64,000 nucleotides of DNA from Albirhodobacter sp048262715 (GTDB taxonomy: Bacteria; Pseudomonadota; Alphaproteobacteria; Rhodobacterales; Rhodobacteraceae), in assembly GCA_048262715.1 (NCBI GenBank), contig JBLXEV010000002.1, positions 62,001 through 126,000 on the forward strand, read 5' to 3'. This document shows positions 1-8,709 of this stretch, piece by piece. The translations under genes were made by a program, and so were the position numbers. Numbering within the stretch: position 1 is the first letter of the stretch; the number at the start of each line of letters is the position of its first letter. Under the pieces are notes generated by a model. The model had not been told where the DNA came from and did not search any database. It saw nothing but the letters and a program-made list of their open reading frames with translations.

Positions 1-2
1 GT

Positions 3-2207
3 TGGGGCTCGATCTATGATCTGGGCTATTTGCAGGCGAATGTGGAGGGCGGTGAGGGCTATGATTGGTATTATGCCAATGAGGCGCACCGTGCTGCGCA
101 GCGCCGCACGCCGATTGTGGACGGGGAGCGGGGCGAGGATTGGATCTGGCGCTATAAGGATATCCGCAACTGGTGGCTGAACGATCACCATGAGCGGATT
201 GACGGGGACTGGGTGGAGACCCCGACCGATTGGGTGCCGCAATCCAAGCCTGTGTGGTTCACCGAATACGGCTGTGCGGCGGTGGATAAGGCGACGAATG
301 AGCCGAATAAGTTTCTGGATCCCAAAAGCTCGGAATCGAGCCTGCCGAAATTCTCCGACGGGCGGCGCGATGAGTTGATCCAGATGCAATATCTGCGGGC
401 GGTGCAGGATTACTGGGCGGGGGAGCGGAACCCTGTCTCCGAGGTCTATGCGGGACCGATGATCGATATGGGCCATAGCTATGTCTGGGCGTGGGATACG
501 CGGCCCTATCCAGCGTTCCCCACTAATCGCGCACTGTGGGCAGATGGGGAAAACTATGCGCGCGGGCATTGGATTTCGGGGCGGATGACGGCGCAGCCGC
601 TTGCGAGCGTGGTGGCGGAGATCTGCGCGCAGGCGGGGCTGACGCAGATTGATGTGTCGGAGCTCTATGGCCGCGTGCGTGGCTATGCGCTGTCGGGGGC
701 GGAATCGGGCCGCGCGGCACTGCAATCCTTGATGCTGGCCTACGGGTTCGAGGCGGTGGAGCGCGAGGGCGCTGTGATCTTCAAGATGCGCGACGGGCGG
801 GTGACGGCTTTGATCGGGGCCGAGGATCTGGCGCTGGGCGAGGGGCCGAGGTTCGAGACGTTGCGCGCGCCTGAAGCGGAGATGGCAGGGCGGGTGCGCT
901 TGACTTTTGTGGAAGCGGAGGGGGATTTCGAGACCCGTGCCGTGGAGGCGATTTTTCCCGATGAGAGCGGAAGCGCAGCTGCGGCGAGTGAGGTGCCGCT
1001 TGCGCTGACACGTTCGGAGGGCCAGCGGATCGTGGAGCGCTGGCTGGCGGAGGCGCGGGTGGCGCGCGACGGGGCGCGGTTCGCCTTGCCGTCGTCGCTC
1101 TCCTACCTCGGGGCGGGGGATGTCGTCTCGGTGCAGGCCCCCGACGGGTTGGAGCGCTACCGGATTGACCGTGTCGAGCAGGCGGGGGTGTTGCAGATCG
1201 AGGCGGTGCGGGTTGAGGCGGGGATCTATGAGCCCTCGGAGGAATCCGAGGAGGCAAGTGTGCCGCGCGGCTTTACCGCAGCGGTTCCGGTGATGCCGGT
1301 GTTCTTAGATCTGCCGCTCTTGACGGGGGCGGAAGACCCCTATGCGCCACATCTGGCGGTGACGGCGACGCCCTGGCCCGGAACGATCGCGGTCTATTCC
1401 GCAGCGGAGGATGATGGCTACAGCCTGAACCGTTTGATCGGTGGGCGGGCGATTATCGGGACGACACTCGGATCACTGCCTGCCGCCAAGGCGGGGGTCT
1501 GGGATCGGGGCGCGCCTTTGCGCATCCGTGTGAAGGGCGGCAGCTTGCAGAGCGTCAGCGAGACGCGACTGCTGGGCGGGGCCAATGCACTGGCGATTGG
1601 GGACGGCGAGACTTGGGAGGTGCTCCAGTTCGCTAAGGCGGAGCTGATCGCGGCGGGGGTGTATGAGATCAGCGAGCGGCTGCGCGGGCAGGCGGGGACG
1701 GATGGTGTCATGCCCGAGGTCTGGCCGACAGGATCGCAGGTGGTTCTGCTGAATGGAGCGCCCGAGCAAATCACGCTGGCTCCTTCGATGCGGCAGATTG
1801 CGAAGCATTACCGGATCGGGGCGGCGTCCAAACCCTATGATGATGCGAGCTATGTGCACCGTGAGATTGCCTTTGCGGGGGTGGGGTTGCGGCCCTATGC
1901 GCCGACGCATCTGCGGGCAACGCCTACGGGCGGCGATTTGGCGCTGTCATGGGTGCGGCGCACGCGGGTGGATGGCGACGGCTGGGAGGCGGTTGAGGTG
2001 CCGCTGGGCGAGACCTCCGAGGGCTACCTGCTGCGGATCGTGGAAGGGGGCGCGATCCGGCGTGAGGTGGTGCTGGGATCGCCCGAATTCACCTATAGCG
2101 CGATGATGCGGGCGGAAGATGTGACCGCCGCCTTCGAGATACAGGTTGCACAACTTTCCGGGGTGTTCGGCCCCGGCCCATTTGCGAGGATTGAAATCAA
2201 TGTCTGA
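3..2207 (+). CDS. GTA baseplate/hub protein 'megatron' (gp15-like), 5' end outside window
   Basis: The reading frame is open from base 3, so the gene begins upstream; 734 C-terminal residues are present. About the first 175 residues look like the end of the GTA TIM-barrel-like (glycosidase-like) domain, with KPVWFTEYGC and a YVWAWDTRPYPAFP stretch. The rest matches the phage-tail-like domain of RcGTA gp15 homologues, with HWISGRMTAQPLASVV at about residue 190. In the Rhodobacter capsulatus particle this protein forms the tail-tip hub. The next gene, DUF2793, overlaps it by 8 bp, as expected for a GTA operon. The family call rests on recognising the sequence and on the context (GTA tail genes, then cysE). 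Confidence 0.9.
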   Translation, partial: WGSIYDLGYLQANVEGGEGYDWYYANEAHRAAQRRTPIVDGERGEDWIWRYKDIRNWWLNDHHERIDGDWVETPTDWVPQSKPVWFTEYGCAAVDKATNEPNKFLDPKSSESSLPKFSDGRRDELIQMQYLRAVQDYWAGERNPVSEVYAGPMIDMGHSYVWAWDTRPYPAFPTNRALWADGENYARGHWISGRMTAQPLASVVAEICAQAGLTQIDVSELYGRVRGYALSGAESGRAALQSLMLAYGFEAVEREGAVIFKMRDGRVTALIGAEDLALGEGPRFETLRAPEAEMAGRVRLTFVEAEGDFETRAVEAIFPDESGSAAAASEVPLALTRSEGQRIVERWLAEARVARDGARFALPSSLSYLGAGDVVSVQAPDGLERYRIDRVEQAGVLQIEAVRVEAGIYEPSEESEEASVPRGFTAAVPVMPVFLDLPLLTGAEDPYAPHLAVTATPWPGTIAVYSAAEDDGYSLNRLIGGRAIIGTTLGSLPAAKAGVWDRGAPLRIRVKGGSLQSVSETRLLGGANALAIGDGETWEVLQFAKAELIAAGVYEISERLRGQAGTDGVMPEVWPTGSQVVLLNGAPEQITLAPSMRQIAKHYRIGAASKPYDDASYVHREIAFAGVGLRPYAPTHLRATPTGGDLALSWVRRTRVDGDGWEAVEVPLGETSEGYLLRIVEGGAIRREVVLGSPEFTYSAMMRAEDVTAAFEIQVAQLSGVFGPGPFARIEINV

Positions 2208-2910
2208 TACGAACCGTTTGACGCTTCCGCTTCTCGCTGCTGCACAGGCGCAAAAACATGTGACGGTGAATGAGGCGCTGATGCGCCTTGATGGGTTGGT
2301 GAACCTTGTGCTGACCTCGGTGAGCACAGCCACGCCGCCTGTGACGGTGGTGGATGGGATGTGTTACGGCGTGCCTGCGGGGGCGGTGAACCTCTGGGCA
2401 GGCCATGAGGGGGCGATTGCGATTGGCTCCAACGGCGGTTGGGTGTTTGCGCAGCCGGAGGCGGGCTGGCGCGCGTTTATCGCGGATCAAGGCGTGCAGG
2501 CGATCCATTCGGGGCTGGATTGGGTAGGCGGCGCGCTGTCGCTGTCCCACCACGGCGCGGGGCTCAAGGCGGGGGTGGTGGAGATCGACCATGTGATTGG
2601 CGCTGGAGGGACGAGTACCACCGTCACGATGATCCCGAGCCATGCAATGGTGATTGGTGTCTCCGCGCGGGTGACGGAGGCAATCACAGGCACATTGACG
2701 AGTTGGCAATTGGGCCATAGCGGGGCGGAGGATCGGTTCGGATCGGGCCTCGGCCTCGCGCTGGGAAGTTGGGCCAAGGGAATGCTGGGGCAACCGCTGA
2801 CCTATTGGGCAGGCACACCGCTGCAACTCACGGCGCAGGGGGGGGATTTTGCGGGCGGGACGGTACGGCTTGCGGCGCATTATCTCGAGATTTCTCTGCC
2901 TTCGGTGTGA
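2200..2910 (+). CDS. DUF2793 protein, putative GTA tail-fibre component
   Basis: 236 residues from the ATG at 2200, which has a GAGGA ribosome-binding site at 2186-2190 and overlaps the end of the megatron gene. The N-terminus (TNRLTLPLLAAAQAQKHVTVNEAL) is the hallmark of DUF2793 proteins found in GTA clusters and prophages of Rhodobacterales. The C-terminal half is rich in small and beta-prone residues (Gly, Ala, Thr), as in a fibre tip. Established knowledge is limited to the family's association with GTA tails; a fibre or host-contact role is inference. It is part of one plus-strand transcription unit with its neighbours. Confidence 0.82.
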   Translation: MSDTNRLTLPLLAAAQAQKHVTVNEALMRLDGLVNLVLTSVSTATPPVTVVDGMCYGVPAGAVNLWAGHEGAIAIGSNGGWVFAQPEAGWRAFIADQGVQAIHSGLDWVGGALSLSHHGAGLKAGVVEIDHVIGAGGTSTTVTMIPSHAMVIGVSARVTEAITGTLTSWQLGHSGAEDRFGSGLGLALGSWAKGMLGQPLTYWAGTPLQLTAQGGDFAGGTVRLAAHYLEISLPSV

Positions 2911-2913
2911 GCC

Positions 2914-3204
2914 ATGCGCGGGCTGGCGCATTCCGATCTGGTGATGCTGGCGCGGCGCTTGCTGGGGCTGCCGGAGGCGACATGGGAGGGAACGGTGCGG
3001 CAAATGCTGGACCGTGCCCATACCGCAGACCTCTACCGGAAGCGCACGGGGCGGGCGCATCCGCTTTGGGGCAATGGCAGCCTGTCTGCGGCAGTGATGG
3101 CGCAGGGGCGGGTTCCGCCCGAGCCTTTTTTATCAGACCGTCGGTATGTTGCCGCGCTGGGCGCGGCGATTGATGGGGTGATGCTGTGGCGCGCGCGGGG
3201 GTGA
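2914..3204 (+). CDS. Small conserved protein at the 3' end of the GTA cluster
   Basis: 96 residues from an ATG only 3 bp after the DUF2793 stop, so it is almost certainly cotranscribed. It is basic, with predicted helices and no signal peptide or membrane segment; a central WGNGSLSAAVM stretch and a RRYVAALGAAIDGVMLW C-terminal helix stand out. Small proteins like this occur at this place in rhodobacteral GTA clusters, between the DUF2793 gene and cysE. I do not know a function for it. It may be a GTA accessory protein or only a passenger conserved by synteny. Confidence 0.72.
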   Translation: MRGLAHSDLVMLARRLLGLPEATWEGTVRQMLDRAHTADLYRKRTGRAHPLWGNGSLSAAVMAQGRVPPEPFLSDRRYVAALGAAIDGVMLWRARG

Positions 3205-3329
3205 TGCGTAGGCATATTTTACGAGCCCGCACGGGGTGCGGATGCGCAACGCGGGGCAGCATGCGCGGAAGACGGCGCTCGGGCTGCACGAAAAAATGAC
3301 AGGCGCGCGGGGTTTTCGCGCCCGCGCCC

Positions 3330-3358
3330 TTGGGCTATGCCTTCTGAAAACCTATGTG
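3330..3358 (+). promoter_or_regulatory. Candidate sigma-70-type promoter of cysE
   Basis: TTGGGC at 3330-3335 and TATGTG at 3353-3358 are separated by 17 bp and lie about 47 bp before the cysE ATG. Both hexamers match the consensus only partly. The placement suggests that cysE can be transcribed apart from the GTA genes. This is inferred from pattern alone. Confidence 0.3.
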
Positions 3359-3404
3359 ATTGGCTCTGCCTATGGTAGGGTCGGGAATGGTAAGGAGACG
3401 GCGC

Positions 3405-4223
3405 ATGGCAGAGACACGGGCAAAAATGGCAGCATTGGATCCGGTTTGGTCGCGTGTCTGCGAGGAAGCCGTTGAAGCGGTGCGCGAAGAGCCGCTGCTG
3501 GGCGGGTTGATCCATTCGGGGATTTTGCATCACGGCTCGATGGAGCGTTCGCTGGCCTACCGGTTCTCGCTCAAGCTGGCCTCAGGCGAGATGAGCGAAC
3601 AGATCCTGCGCGAGACGGCGGATGAGGCTTATGCGGCCTCGCCGGAGCTGGCGCAATCGGCGCGGGCCGATCTGGTGGCGGTGTTTGATCGTGATCCGGC
3701 CTGCCATCGGTATTTGCAGCCCTTGCTGTTCTTCAAAGGCTATCAGGCGCTTCAATCCTACCGGATCGCACATTGGCTTTGGGGCCAGGGACGGCGTGAC
3801 ATGGCGTATTTCGTGCAAATGCGGACCTCCGAGATTTTCGGTGTCGATATCCATCCGGCGGCGCGGATCGGCAAAGGTGTGATGATCGACCATGCGCATT
3901 CAATCGTGATCGGGGAGACGGCTGTCGTTGGGGACAACGTCTCGATGCTGCATTCCGTCACTCTGGGCGGGACGGGGAAAGAAGAGGAAGATCGCCATCC
4001 GAAAATCGGCGACGGGGTGCTGATTGGCGCGGGCGCGAAGGTGCTCGGCAATATCCACGTTGGTGCGAATAGCCGGATCGCGGCGGGGTCGGTTGTGCTG
4101 GCAGATGTGCCGTGCTGCAAGACCGTGGCGGGGGTTCCTGCGAAGATTGTCGGCGATGCGGGCTGTGATCAGCCGTCTGTTTCGATGGATCAGCGCCTGA
4201 CCGGTTGCCGTGGCGGAGCGTGA
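3405..4223 (+). CDS. cysE: Serine O-acetyltransferase
   Basis: 272 residues from the ATG at 3405; AAGGAG at 3392-3397 decides this start over an upstream TTG at 3360. It acetylates L-serine with acetyl-CoA, the first step of cysteine synthesis, in the cytosol. The N-terminal helical SATase domain fills about the first 140 residues. The left-handed beta-helix of hexapeptide repeats follows, including GVMIDHAHSIVIGETAVVGD and the TLGGTGKEEEDRHPKIGDG active-site loop. The gene directly follows the GTA cluster, as in other Rhodobacterales, and ends before a strong bidirectional terminator facing pdhC. Confidence 0.96.
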   Translation: MAETRAKMAALDPVWSRVCEEAVEAVREEPLLGGLIHSGILHHGSMERSLAYRFSLKLASGEMSEQILRETADEAYAASPELAQSARADLVAVFDRDPACHRYLQPLLFFKGYQALQSYRIAHWLWGQGRRDMAYFVQMRTSEIFGVDIHPAARIGKGVMIDHAHSIVIGETAVVGDNVSMLHSVTLGGTGKEEEDRHPKIGDGVLIGAGAKVLGNIHVGANSRIAAGSVVLADVPCCKTVAGVPAKIVGDAGCDQPSVSMDQRLTGCRGGA

Positions 4224-4265
4224 GATTGCAGCGTAAGATCGGCAGATAAGTTTATGGAATAAATG

Positions 4266-4304
4266 AAAAAGGCCGGAGCGAAATGCTCCGGCCTTTTTCT
4301 TTTT
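4266..4304. terminator. Bidirectional intrinsic terminator between cysE and pdhC
   Basis: GGCCGGAGC (4271-4279) pairs perfectly with GCTCCGGCC (4285-4293) around a five-base loop. It has A-run flanks on the left and T-runs on the right, so it can stop both convergent genes. Confidence 0.9.
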
Positions 4305-4315
4305 GACTGGCTGGC

Positions 4316-5602
4316 TCAGGCGAGCATTGCCATCGGGTTCTCGAGGTTCTCGACGATGGCTGCGAGCAGCTCCGCGCCGAGTGCGCCATCAATCACGCGG
4401 TGATCGACGGAGAGTGTCATCGACATCATCGTTGCGACTTCGATCTCGCCTGTCGCCGAAACAACCGGCTTTTTCAGGCCTGCCCCAACGGCGAGGATCG
4501 CGCCATGCGGCGGGTTGATCACGGCGTCGAAATTCTCCACGCCCATCATCCCGAGGTTCGAAATCGCGAAGCTGCCGCCTTGGTATTCATGCGGTGCAAG
4601 CTTGCGATTGCGGGCGCGGGCGGCGAGGTCTTTCATCTGTGCCGAGAGGGCGGAGAGCGATTTTGCCTCCGCATCTTGCAGCACAGGCGTGAACAGACCG
4701 CCCTCGATGGCCACAGCGACTGCAACGTCGGAGGCTTTCATCTTCAGCACACGGTCGCCTGCCCAGACGGCGTTGGCATCGGGCACGGCTTGTAGCGCGA
4801 GCGCGCAGGCCTTGATGATGAAGTCATTGACCGAGAGCTTCACGCCGCGCGATTCGAGCTTTTTGTTCAGCTCGCCGCGGAACGCCATGAGCGCGTCGAG
4901 ACGCACTTCACGCCGCAGGTAGAAATGCGGGATGGTCTGCTTGGCCTCGGTGAGACGCGCCGCGATGGTTTTGCGCATCCCGTCGAGCGGAACCTCCTCA
5001 TAGCTGCGCCCTTCATACATCTTGGCGACGGTCGACGCCGAGACGGGAGCAGGGGCCGCGGCGGCTGCCGGCGCCGCTTTGGGGGCGGAGCCTGAGGCGG
5101 GTTTCGCGCTGGCCGTCGCAGATTCGACATCGGCTTTCACGATGCGACCGCGCGGGCCAGAGCCGGAAATCGCGTTCAGATCCAAACCTTTGTCAGCCGC
5201 GATGCGACGGGCAAGGGGGGAGGCGAAGACACGCTCGCCCTCCGCCTTCGGAGCCGGCGCAGAGGCGGTTGCGGGAGCCGCTTTGGGCGCGGCCTCGGAC
5301 TTGGCCTCGGGCGCTTTGGTCTCAGCTTTTGGCGCGGGTGTTGCGGCGGAGGCGTCTTCGCCATCTTCCAACAACACGGCAATCGCCTCGTTGACCTTCA
5401 CGCCGGAGGTGCCTTCAGCGATCAGGATCTTACCGATCACGCCCTCATCGACAGCCTCGAATTCCATCGTCGCCTTATCGGTCTCGATCTCTGCGAGGAT
5501 ATCGCCCGATTGGACGGTATCCCCTTCTTTTACCAGCCATTTTGCCAGTGTGCCCTCTTCCATCGTGGGCGACAGGGCAGGCATCAGAATTTCAATAGCC
5601 AT
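4316..5602 (-). CDS. pdhC: Pyruvate dehydrogenase E2, dihydrolipoyl acetyltransferase
   Basis: 428 residues. It transfers the acetyl group from lipoyl-lysine to CoA and forms the core of the pyruvate dehydrogenase complex. Residues 1-80 are a lipoyl domain with the modified lysine in EIETDKATMEF. A long Ala/Pro/Lys linker follows. A peripheral-subunit-binding domain (FASPLARRIAADKGLDL) starts at about residue 126. The last 210 residues or so are the catalytic CoA-acyltransferase domain with the DHRVIDGALGAE active-site motif. GAGGGG precedes the ATG. It lies 11 bp after pdhB and ends the operon. E3 (lpd) is not in the window. Confidence 0.97.
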   Translation of the reverse strand: MAIEILMPALSPTMEEGTLAKWLVKEGDTVQSGDILAEIETDKATMEFEAVDEGVIGKILIAEGTSGVKVNEAIAVLLEDGEDASAATPAPKAETKAPEAKSEAAPKAAPATASAPAPKAEGERVFASPLARRIAADKGLDLNAISGSGPRGRIVKADVESATASAKPASGSAPKAAPAAAAAPAPVSASTVAKMYEGRSYEEVPLDGMRKTIAARLTEAKQTIPHFYLRREVRLDALMAFRGELNKKLESRGVKLSVNDFIIKACALALQAVPDANAVWAGDRVLKMKASDVAVAVAIEGGLFTPVLQDAEAKSLSALSAQMKDLAARARNRKLAPHEYQGGSFAISNLGMMGVENFDAVINPPHGAILAVGAGLKKPVVSATGEIEVATMMSMTLSVDHRVIDGALGAELLAAIVENLENPMAMLA

Positions 5603-5613
5603 GATCTTTCCCC

Positions 5614-6981
5614 TCAGCGATAGGTGACTTTTTTGACCGCTTCGACAACTTCGTCGGTGGTGATCAAAGCGTGTTTCTCGAGGTTTGCCGCGTAAGGCAT
5701 CGGCACGTCTTTCCCGGTGCAGTTGATCACGGGGGCGTCGAGGTAATCGAAGGCGCGTTCCATGATCGTGGCCGAGAGGTGGTTGCCGATGGAGCCGACA
5801 GGCCAGCCCTCTTCAACGGTGACACAACGGTTGGTTTTCATCACCGAAGCGAGGATGGTGTCGTAATCAATCGGGCGCAGGGTGCGCAGATCGATCACCT
5901 CAGCGGAGATGCCCTCAGCGGCGAGCTTGTCAGCGGCCTCAAGTGCGAGAACCATGCCGATGCCGAAGGAAACGATGGTGACATCGGTGCCTTCACGCCA
6001 GATTTTTGCCTTCCCGAAGGGAATCGTGAAATCGGGCAGATCCGGCACTTCGAAGGATTTGCCATACATGATCTCGTTTTCGAGGAAGATCACCGGGTTC
6101 GGATCGCGGATCGCCTGTTTCAGCAGGCCTTTTGCGTCGGCAGCCGAGTAGGGCATGACAACTTTCAGGCCTGGGATCTGCGAATACCATGCGGCGTAGC
6201 ACTGCGAGTGCTGCGCGCCCACGCGAGCGGCGGCGCCGTTCGGGCCACGGAACACAATCGGGCAGCCCATCTGACCGCCAGACATATAGAGTGTCTTGGC
6301 AGCGGAGTTGATGATCTGGTCGATGGCTTGCATTGCGAAGTTGAAGGTCATGAACTCAACAATCGGGTTGAGGCCCGCCATTGCCGAACCAACCGCGATA
6401 CCGGCGAAACCGTGCTCGGTGATCGGCGTGTCGATCACGCGCTTATCGCCGAACTCGTCCAGAAGGCCCTGCGAGATCTTGTAAGCGCCTTGATATTCGC
6501 CAACTTCTTCGCCCATCAGATAGACGTTCTCGTTGCCGCGCATCTCTTCGGCCATGGCTTCGCGCAAGGCTTCGCGCACGGTCATGGTTTTCATCGGGGT
6601 GCCTTCGGGCCAATCCTCAGACGCTTTCGAGACGATCTCGACAGGGGCCTTGGCGGCGGCGGGGGCGGAGGCTTCTGCTTTCGGGGCGGCCTCGGATTTT
6701 GCCTCCGTTTTCGGGGCAGGGGTCGCATCTGCGTCCTCGCCCTCTTCGATGAGGATCGCGATCGCCTCATTGACCTTCACGCCGGAGGTGCCTTCGGCGA
6801 CAAGGATCTTGCCCATCACGCCTTCGTCCACCGCTTCAAATTCCATCGTCGCCTTATCGGTCTCGATTTCCGCAAGGATCATGCCGGAGGTGACGGTGTC
6901 GCCCTCTTTCACGAGCCATTTTGCGAGCGTTCCCTCTTCCATCGTCGGCGAGAGGGCGGGCATCAAAATTTCGGTTGCCAT
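5614..6981 (-). CDS. pdhB: Pyruvate dehydrogenase E1 beta subunit with N-terminal lipoyl domain
   Basis: 455 residues, against about 330 for E1 beta subunits without a lipoyl domain. The extra part is an N-terminal lipoyl domain (residues 1-80, lysine in EIETDKATMEF) and an Ala/Pro/Lys linker, followed by the transketolase-like beta domain (TVREALREAMAEEM, then MGEEVGEYQGAYKISQGLL). With PdhA it decarboxylates pyruvate using thiamine diphosphate. Lipoylated E1 beta is known in alphaproteobacteria. The lipoyl domain is almost identical to that of PdhC next door, which suggests duplication or gene conversion. AGGGAG precedes the ATG, and the gap to pdhA is 13 bp. Confidence 0.97.
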   Translation of the reverse strand: MATEILMPALSPTMEEGTLAKWLVKEGDTVTSGMILAEIETDKATMEFEAVDEGVMGKILVAEGTSGVKVNEAIAILIEEGEDADATPAPKTEAKSEAAPKAEASAPAAAKAPVEIVSKASEDWPEGTPMKTMTVREALREAMAEEMRGNENVYLMGEEVGEYQGAYKISQGLLDEFGDKRVIDTPITEHGFAGIAVGSAMAGLNPIVEFMTFNFAMQAIDQIINSAAKTLYMSGGQMGCPIVFRGPNGAAARVGAQHSQCYAAWYSQIPGLKVVMPYSAADAKGLLKQAIRDPNPVIFLENEIMYGKSFEVPDLPDFTIPFGKAKIWREGTDVTIVSFGIGMVLALEAADKLAAEGISAEVIDLRTLRPIDYDTILASVMKTNRCVTVEEGWPVGSIGNHLSATIMERAFDYLDAPVINCTGKDVPMPYAANLEKHALITTDEVVEAVKKVTYR

Positions 6982-6994
6982 TCTTTAATCTCCC

Positions 6995-7999
6995 TTACGC
7001 GTAGATGTCGGTCCAGAGTTCCTCGAGTGCAGGCTCGGGGCTCTCCTTCGAGAATTCAGCGGCTTCATTGACGATGGATTTGATCTCTTTGTCGATGGCT
7101 TTGAGATCGTCATCAGTGGCGTGTTTTCCGGTCAGCAGCAGATCGCGGACCTGTTCGATCGGATCACGCTCGTCGCGCATCTTCTGGACTTCTTCGCGGG
7201 TGCGGTATTTCGCGGGGTCGGACATCGAGTGGCCGCGGTAGCGATAGGTTTTGATCTCGAGGATATAGGGGCCTTCGCCCGAACGGCAGTGCGCGACAGC
7301 CTTTTCGGAGGCGGCTTTCACCGCGAGCACATCCATCCCGTCGACCAGTTCCCCTTGGATCCCGAAGGCGGTGCCGCGGGTGTAGAGATCAGGTGTGGAG
7401 GTGGAGCGTTTTTGCGAGGTGCCCATGGCGTATTGGTTGTTCTCGATAACGAAGATCACCGGAAGTTTCCACAAAGCCGCCATGTTGAACGTCTCGTAGA
7501 TCTGGCCTTGGTTCGCAGCGCCATCGCCGAAATAGGCGAAGGTCACATTGTCATTGCCCTTATACTTATCGGCAAATGCAAGGCCCGCGCCGAGTGGCAC
7601 CTGCGCGCCAACGATCCCGTGGCCGCCGTAGAAATGTTTCTCTTTCGAGAACATGTGCATCGAGCCGCCCTTGCCTTTCGAGAGACCGCCCTCGCGGCCC
7701 GTCAATTCGGCCATAACGCCTTTCGGATCCATGCCGCAGGCGAGCATATGCCCGTGGTCGCGGTAGGAGGTGATGCGCTTATCGCCCTCTTTCGCGGTGG
7801 CCTCCAGGCCTACAACGACGGCCTCTTGGCCGATATAGAGGTGACAGAAGCCCCCAATGAGGCCCATGCCATAGAGCTGGCCCGCTTTTTCCTCGAAACG
7901 CCGGATCAGCAGCATCTCGCGGTAAAAGTTCAGCAATTCATCTTTGGAAACATTGGGCTTCGCAGCGCTTTGCGCCTCTGCCCCTTTGCGTGCCGCCAT
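6995..7999 (-). CDS. pdhA: Pyruvate dehydrogenase E1 alpha subunit
   Basis: 334 residues from the ATG at 7999, chosen because GGGAGGAG lies 6 bp upstream; a frame extension to 8086 has no such site. It is the thiamine-diphosphate-binding E1 subunit: the GDGAANQGQIYETFNMAALWKLP region is the classic GDG...N cofactor motif. RYRGHSMSDPAKYR is the conserved loop regulated by phosphorylation in mitochondrial homologues. It is the first gene of the pdhABC operon, with a candidate promoter and palindrome in the 309-bp leader before it. Confidence 0.97.
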   Translation of the reverse strand: MAARKGAEAQSAAKPNVSKDELLNFYREMLLIRRFEEKAGQLYGMGLIGGFCHLYIGQEAVVVGLEATAKEGDKRITSYRDHGHMLACGMDPKGVMAELTGREGGLSKGKGGSMHMFSKEKHFYGGHGIVGAQVPLGAGLAFADKYKGNDNVTFAYFGDGAANQGQIYETFNMAALWKLPVIFVIENNQYAMGTSQKRSTSTPDLYTRGTAFGIQGELVDGMDVLAVKAASEKAVAHCRSGEGPYILEIKTYRYRGHSMSDPAKYRTREEVQKMRDERDPIEQVRDLLLTGKHATDDDLKAIDKEIKSIVNEAAEFSKESPEPALEELWTDIYA

Positions 8000-8308
8000 C
8001 TTGGCTCCTCCCATCCCAGTGGAATAGTTCAACGTTAAACCAGTTTTTACCCGATCTATTCTCGAAGTGCAACGTCCGCTGCGCAAGCCTGTATTGCAAG
8101 GGGCGCATAAGAATTTTTTCCCGCAGTTTATGATTGGGGCGCGGAAGTGCAGTAAAATCGGGAGGGTCGTGAGGGGCTGCTTATCGGCGGAAACTCGGGC
8201 TGACGAGGGGCGGGTGCCGCTCCAGCGAAAGGCTACGCGGCCAGATTCGCGGATCGGCGAGGGCGTGCCATCGCGGGGCGCGGGTTGGATTCTTAGAAGA
8301 TGAGGGTG
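8000..8308 (-). promoter_or_regulatory. pdhA leader: candidate promoter plus CG-centred palindrome
   Basis: This 309-bp gap between ftsB and pdhA has no supported gene. Read on the minus strand, TTGCAC (8067-8072) and TAAAAA (8044-8049) are 17 bp apart. Just downstream, an imperfect palindrome GTTTAACGTTGAAC (8027-8040) has one mismatched pair. It would sit at about the transcription start, a good place for a repressor. Which regulator uses it is unknown; a LacI- or GntR-type protein is a guess. Confidence 0.45.
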
Positions 8309-8605
8309 TTAGCGGATGACGATCTCATCGGCGCGAACGGTGCCAAGCACATCGCGCGCCCGCTCATCGAGCAGATCCAGATCAAGGAAGTTATCCGAGA
8401 GGCGATGGGTCAGGTTTGCCATGCTGGCCAGTTCTTCGCGCAGCGTGGCGCGCTCGGCTTCCAGCGAGACGATTTCCGCCTCGATTTGTGCCCGACGGAA
8501 GATCCCATACGAGCCCTGCACCGCCGCAAGCGTGAAGATCGCTGCCAGAGCCAGCGCGCCTGCGAAAAAGATGAGGGGCCCGATAGGGGTCTTGCCGTGG
8601 GTCAT
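8309..8605 (-). CDS. Septum formation initiator, FtsB/DivIC family
   Basis: 98 residues. One N-terminal membrane segment (PLIFFAGALALAAIFTLAAV) precedes a coiled coil (AQIEAEIVSLEAERATLREELASM). This is the bitopic FtsB/DivIC layout of the divisome FtsQLB subcomplex, with the coiled coil in the periplasm. Its place upstream of pdhA is common in Rhodobacterales. There is no overlap with pdhA, and a terminator lies between it and fba, so it probably has its own promoter in 8606-8710. The family call is firm; orthology to E. coli FtsB is likely but not proved by sequence alone. Confidence 0.85.
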   Translation of the reverse strand: MTHGKTPIGPLIFFAGALALAAIFTLAAVQGSYGIFRRAQIEAEIVSLEAERATLREELASMANLTHRLSDNFLDLDLLDERARDVLGTVRADEIVIR

Positions 8606-8709
8606 TCTACTGCCTCGTTCCGCCTCTTTTGGGCGTTGGGGGAATCATGCCACAAGCGATTCGCGATGTGAATCCCGAAAATCACTATTTTGCACAATTT
8701 ATTGAGATA

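Noticed and set aside
5671..7071. 466-codon plus-strand frame antisense to pdhB
   Set aside because: Shadow of a highly conserved gene; no recognisable domain and no ribosome-binding site.
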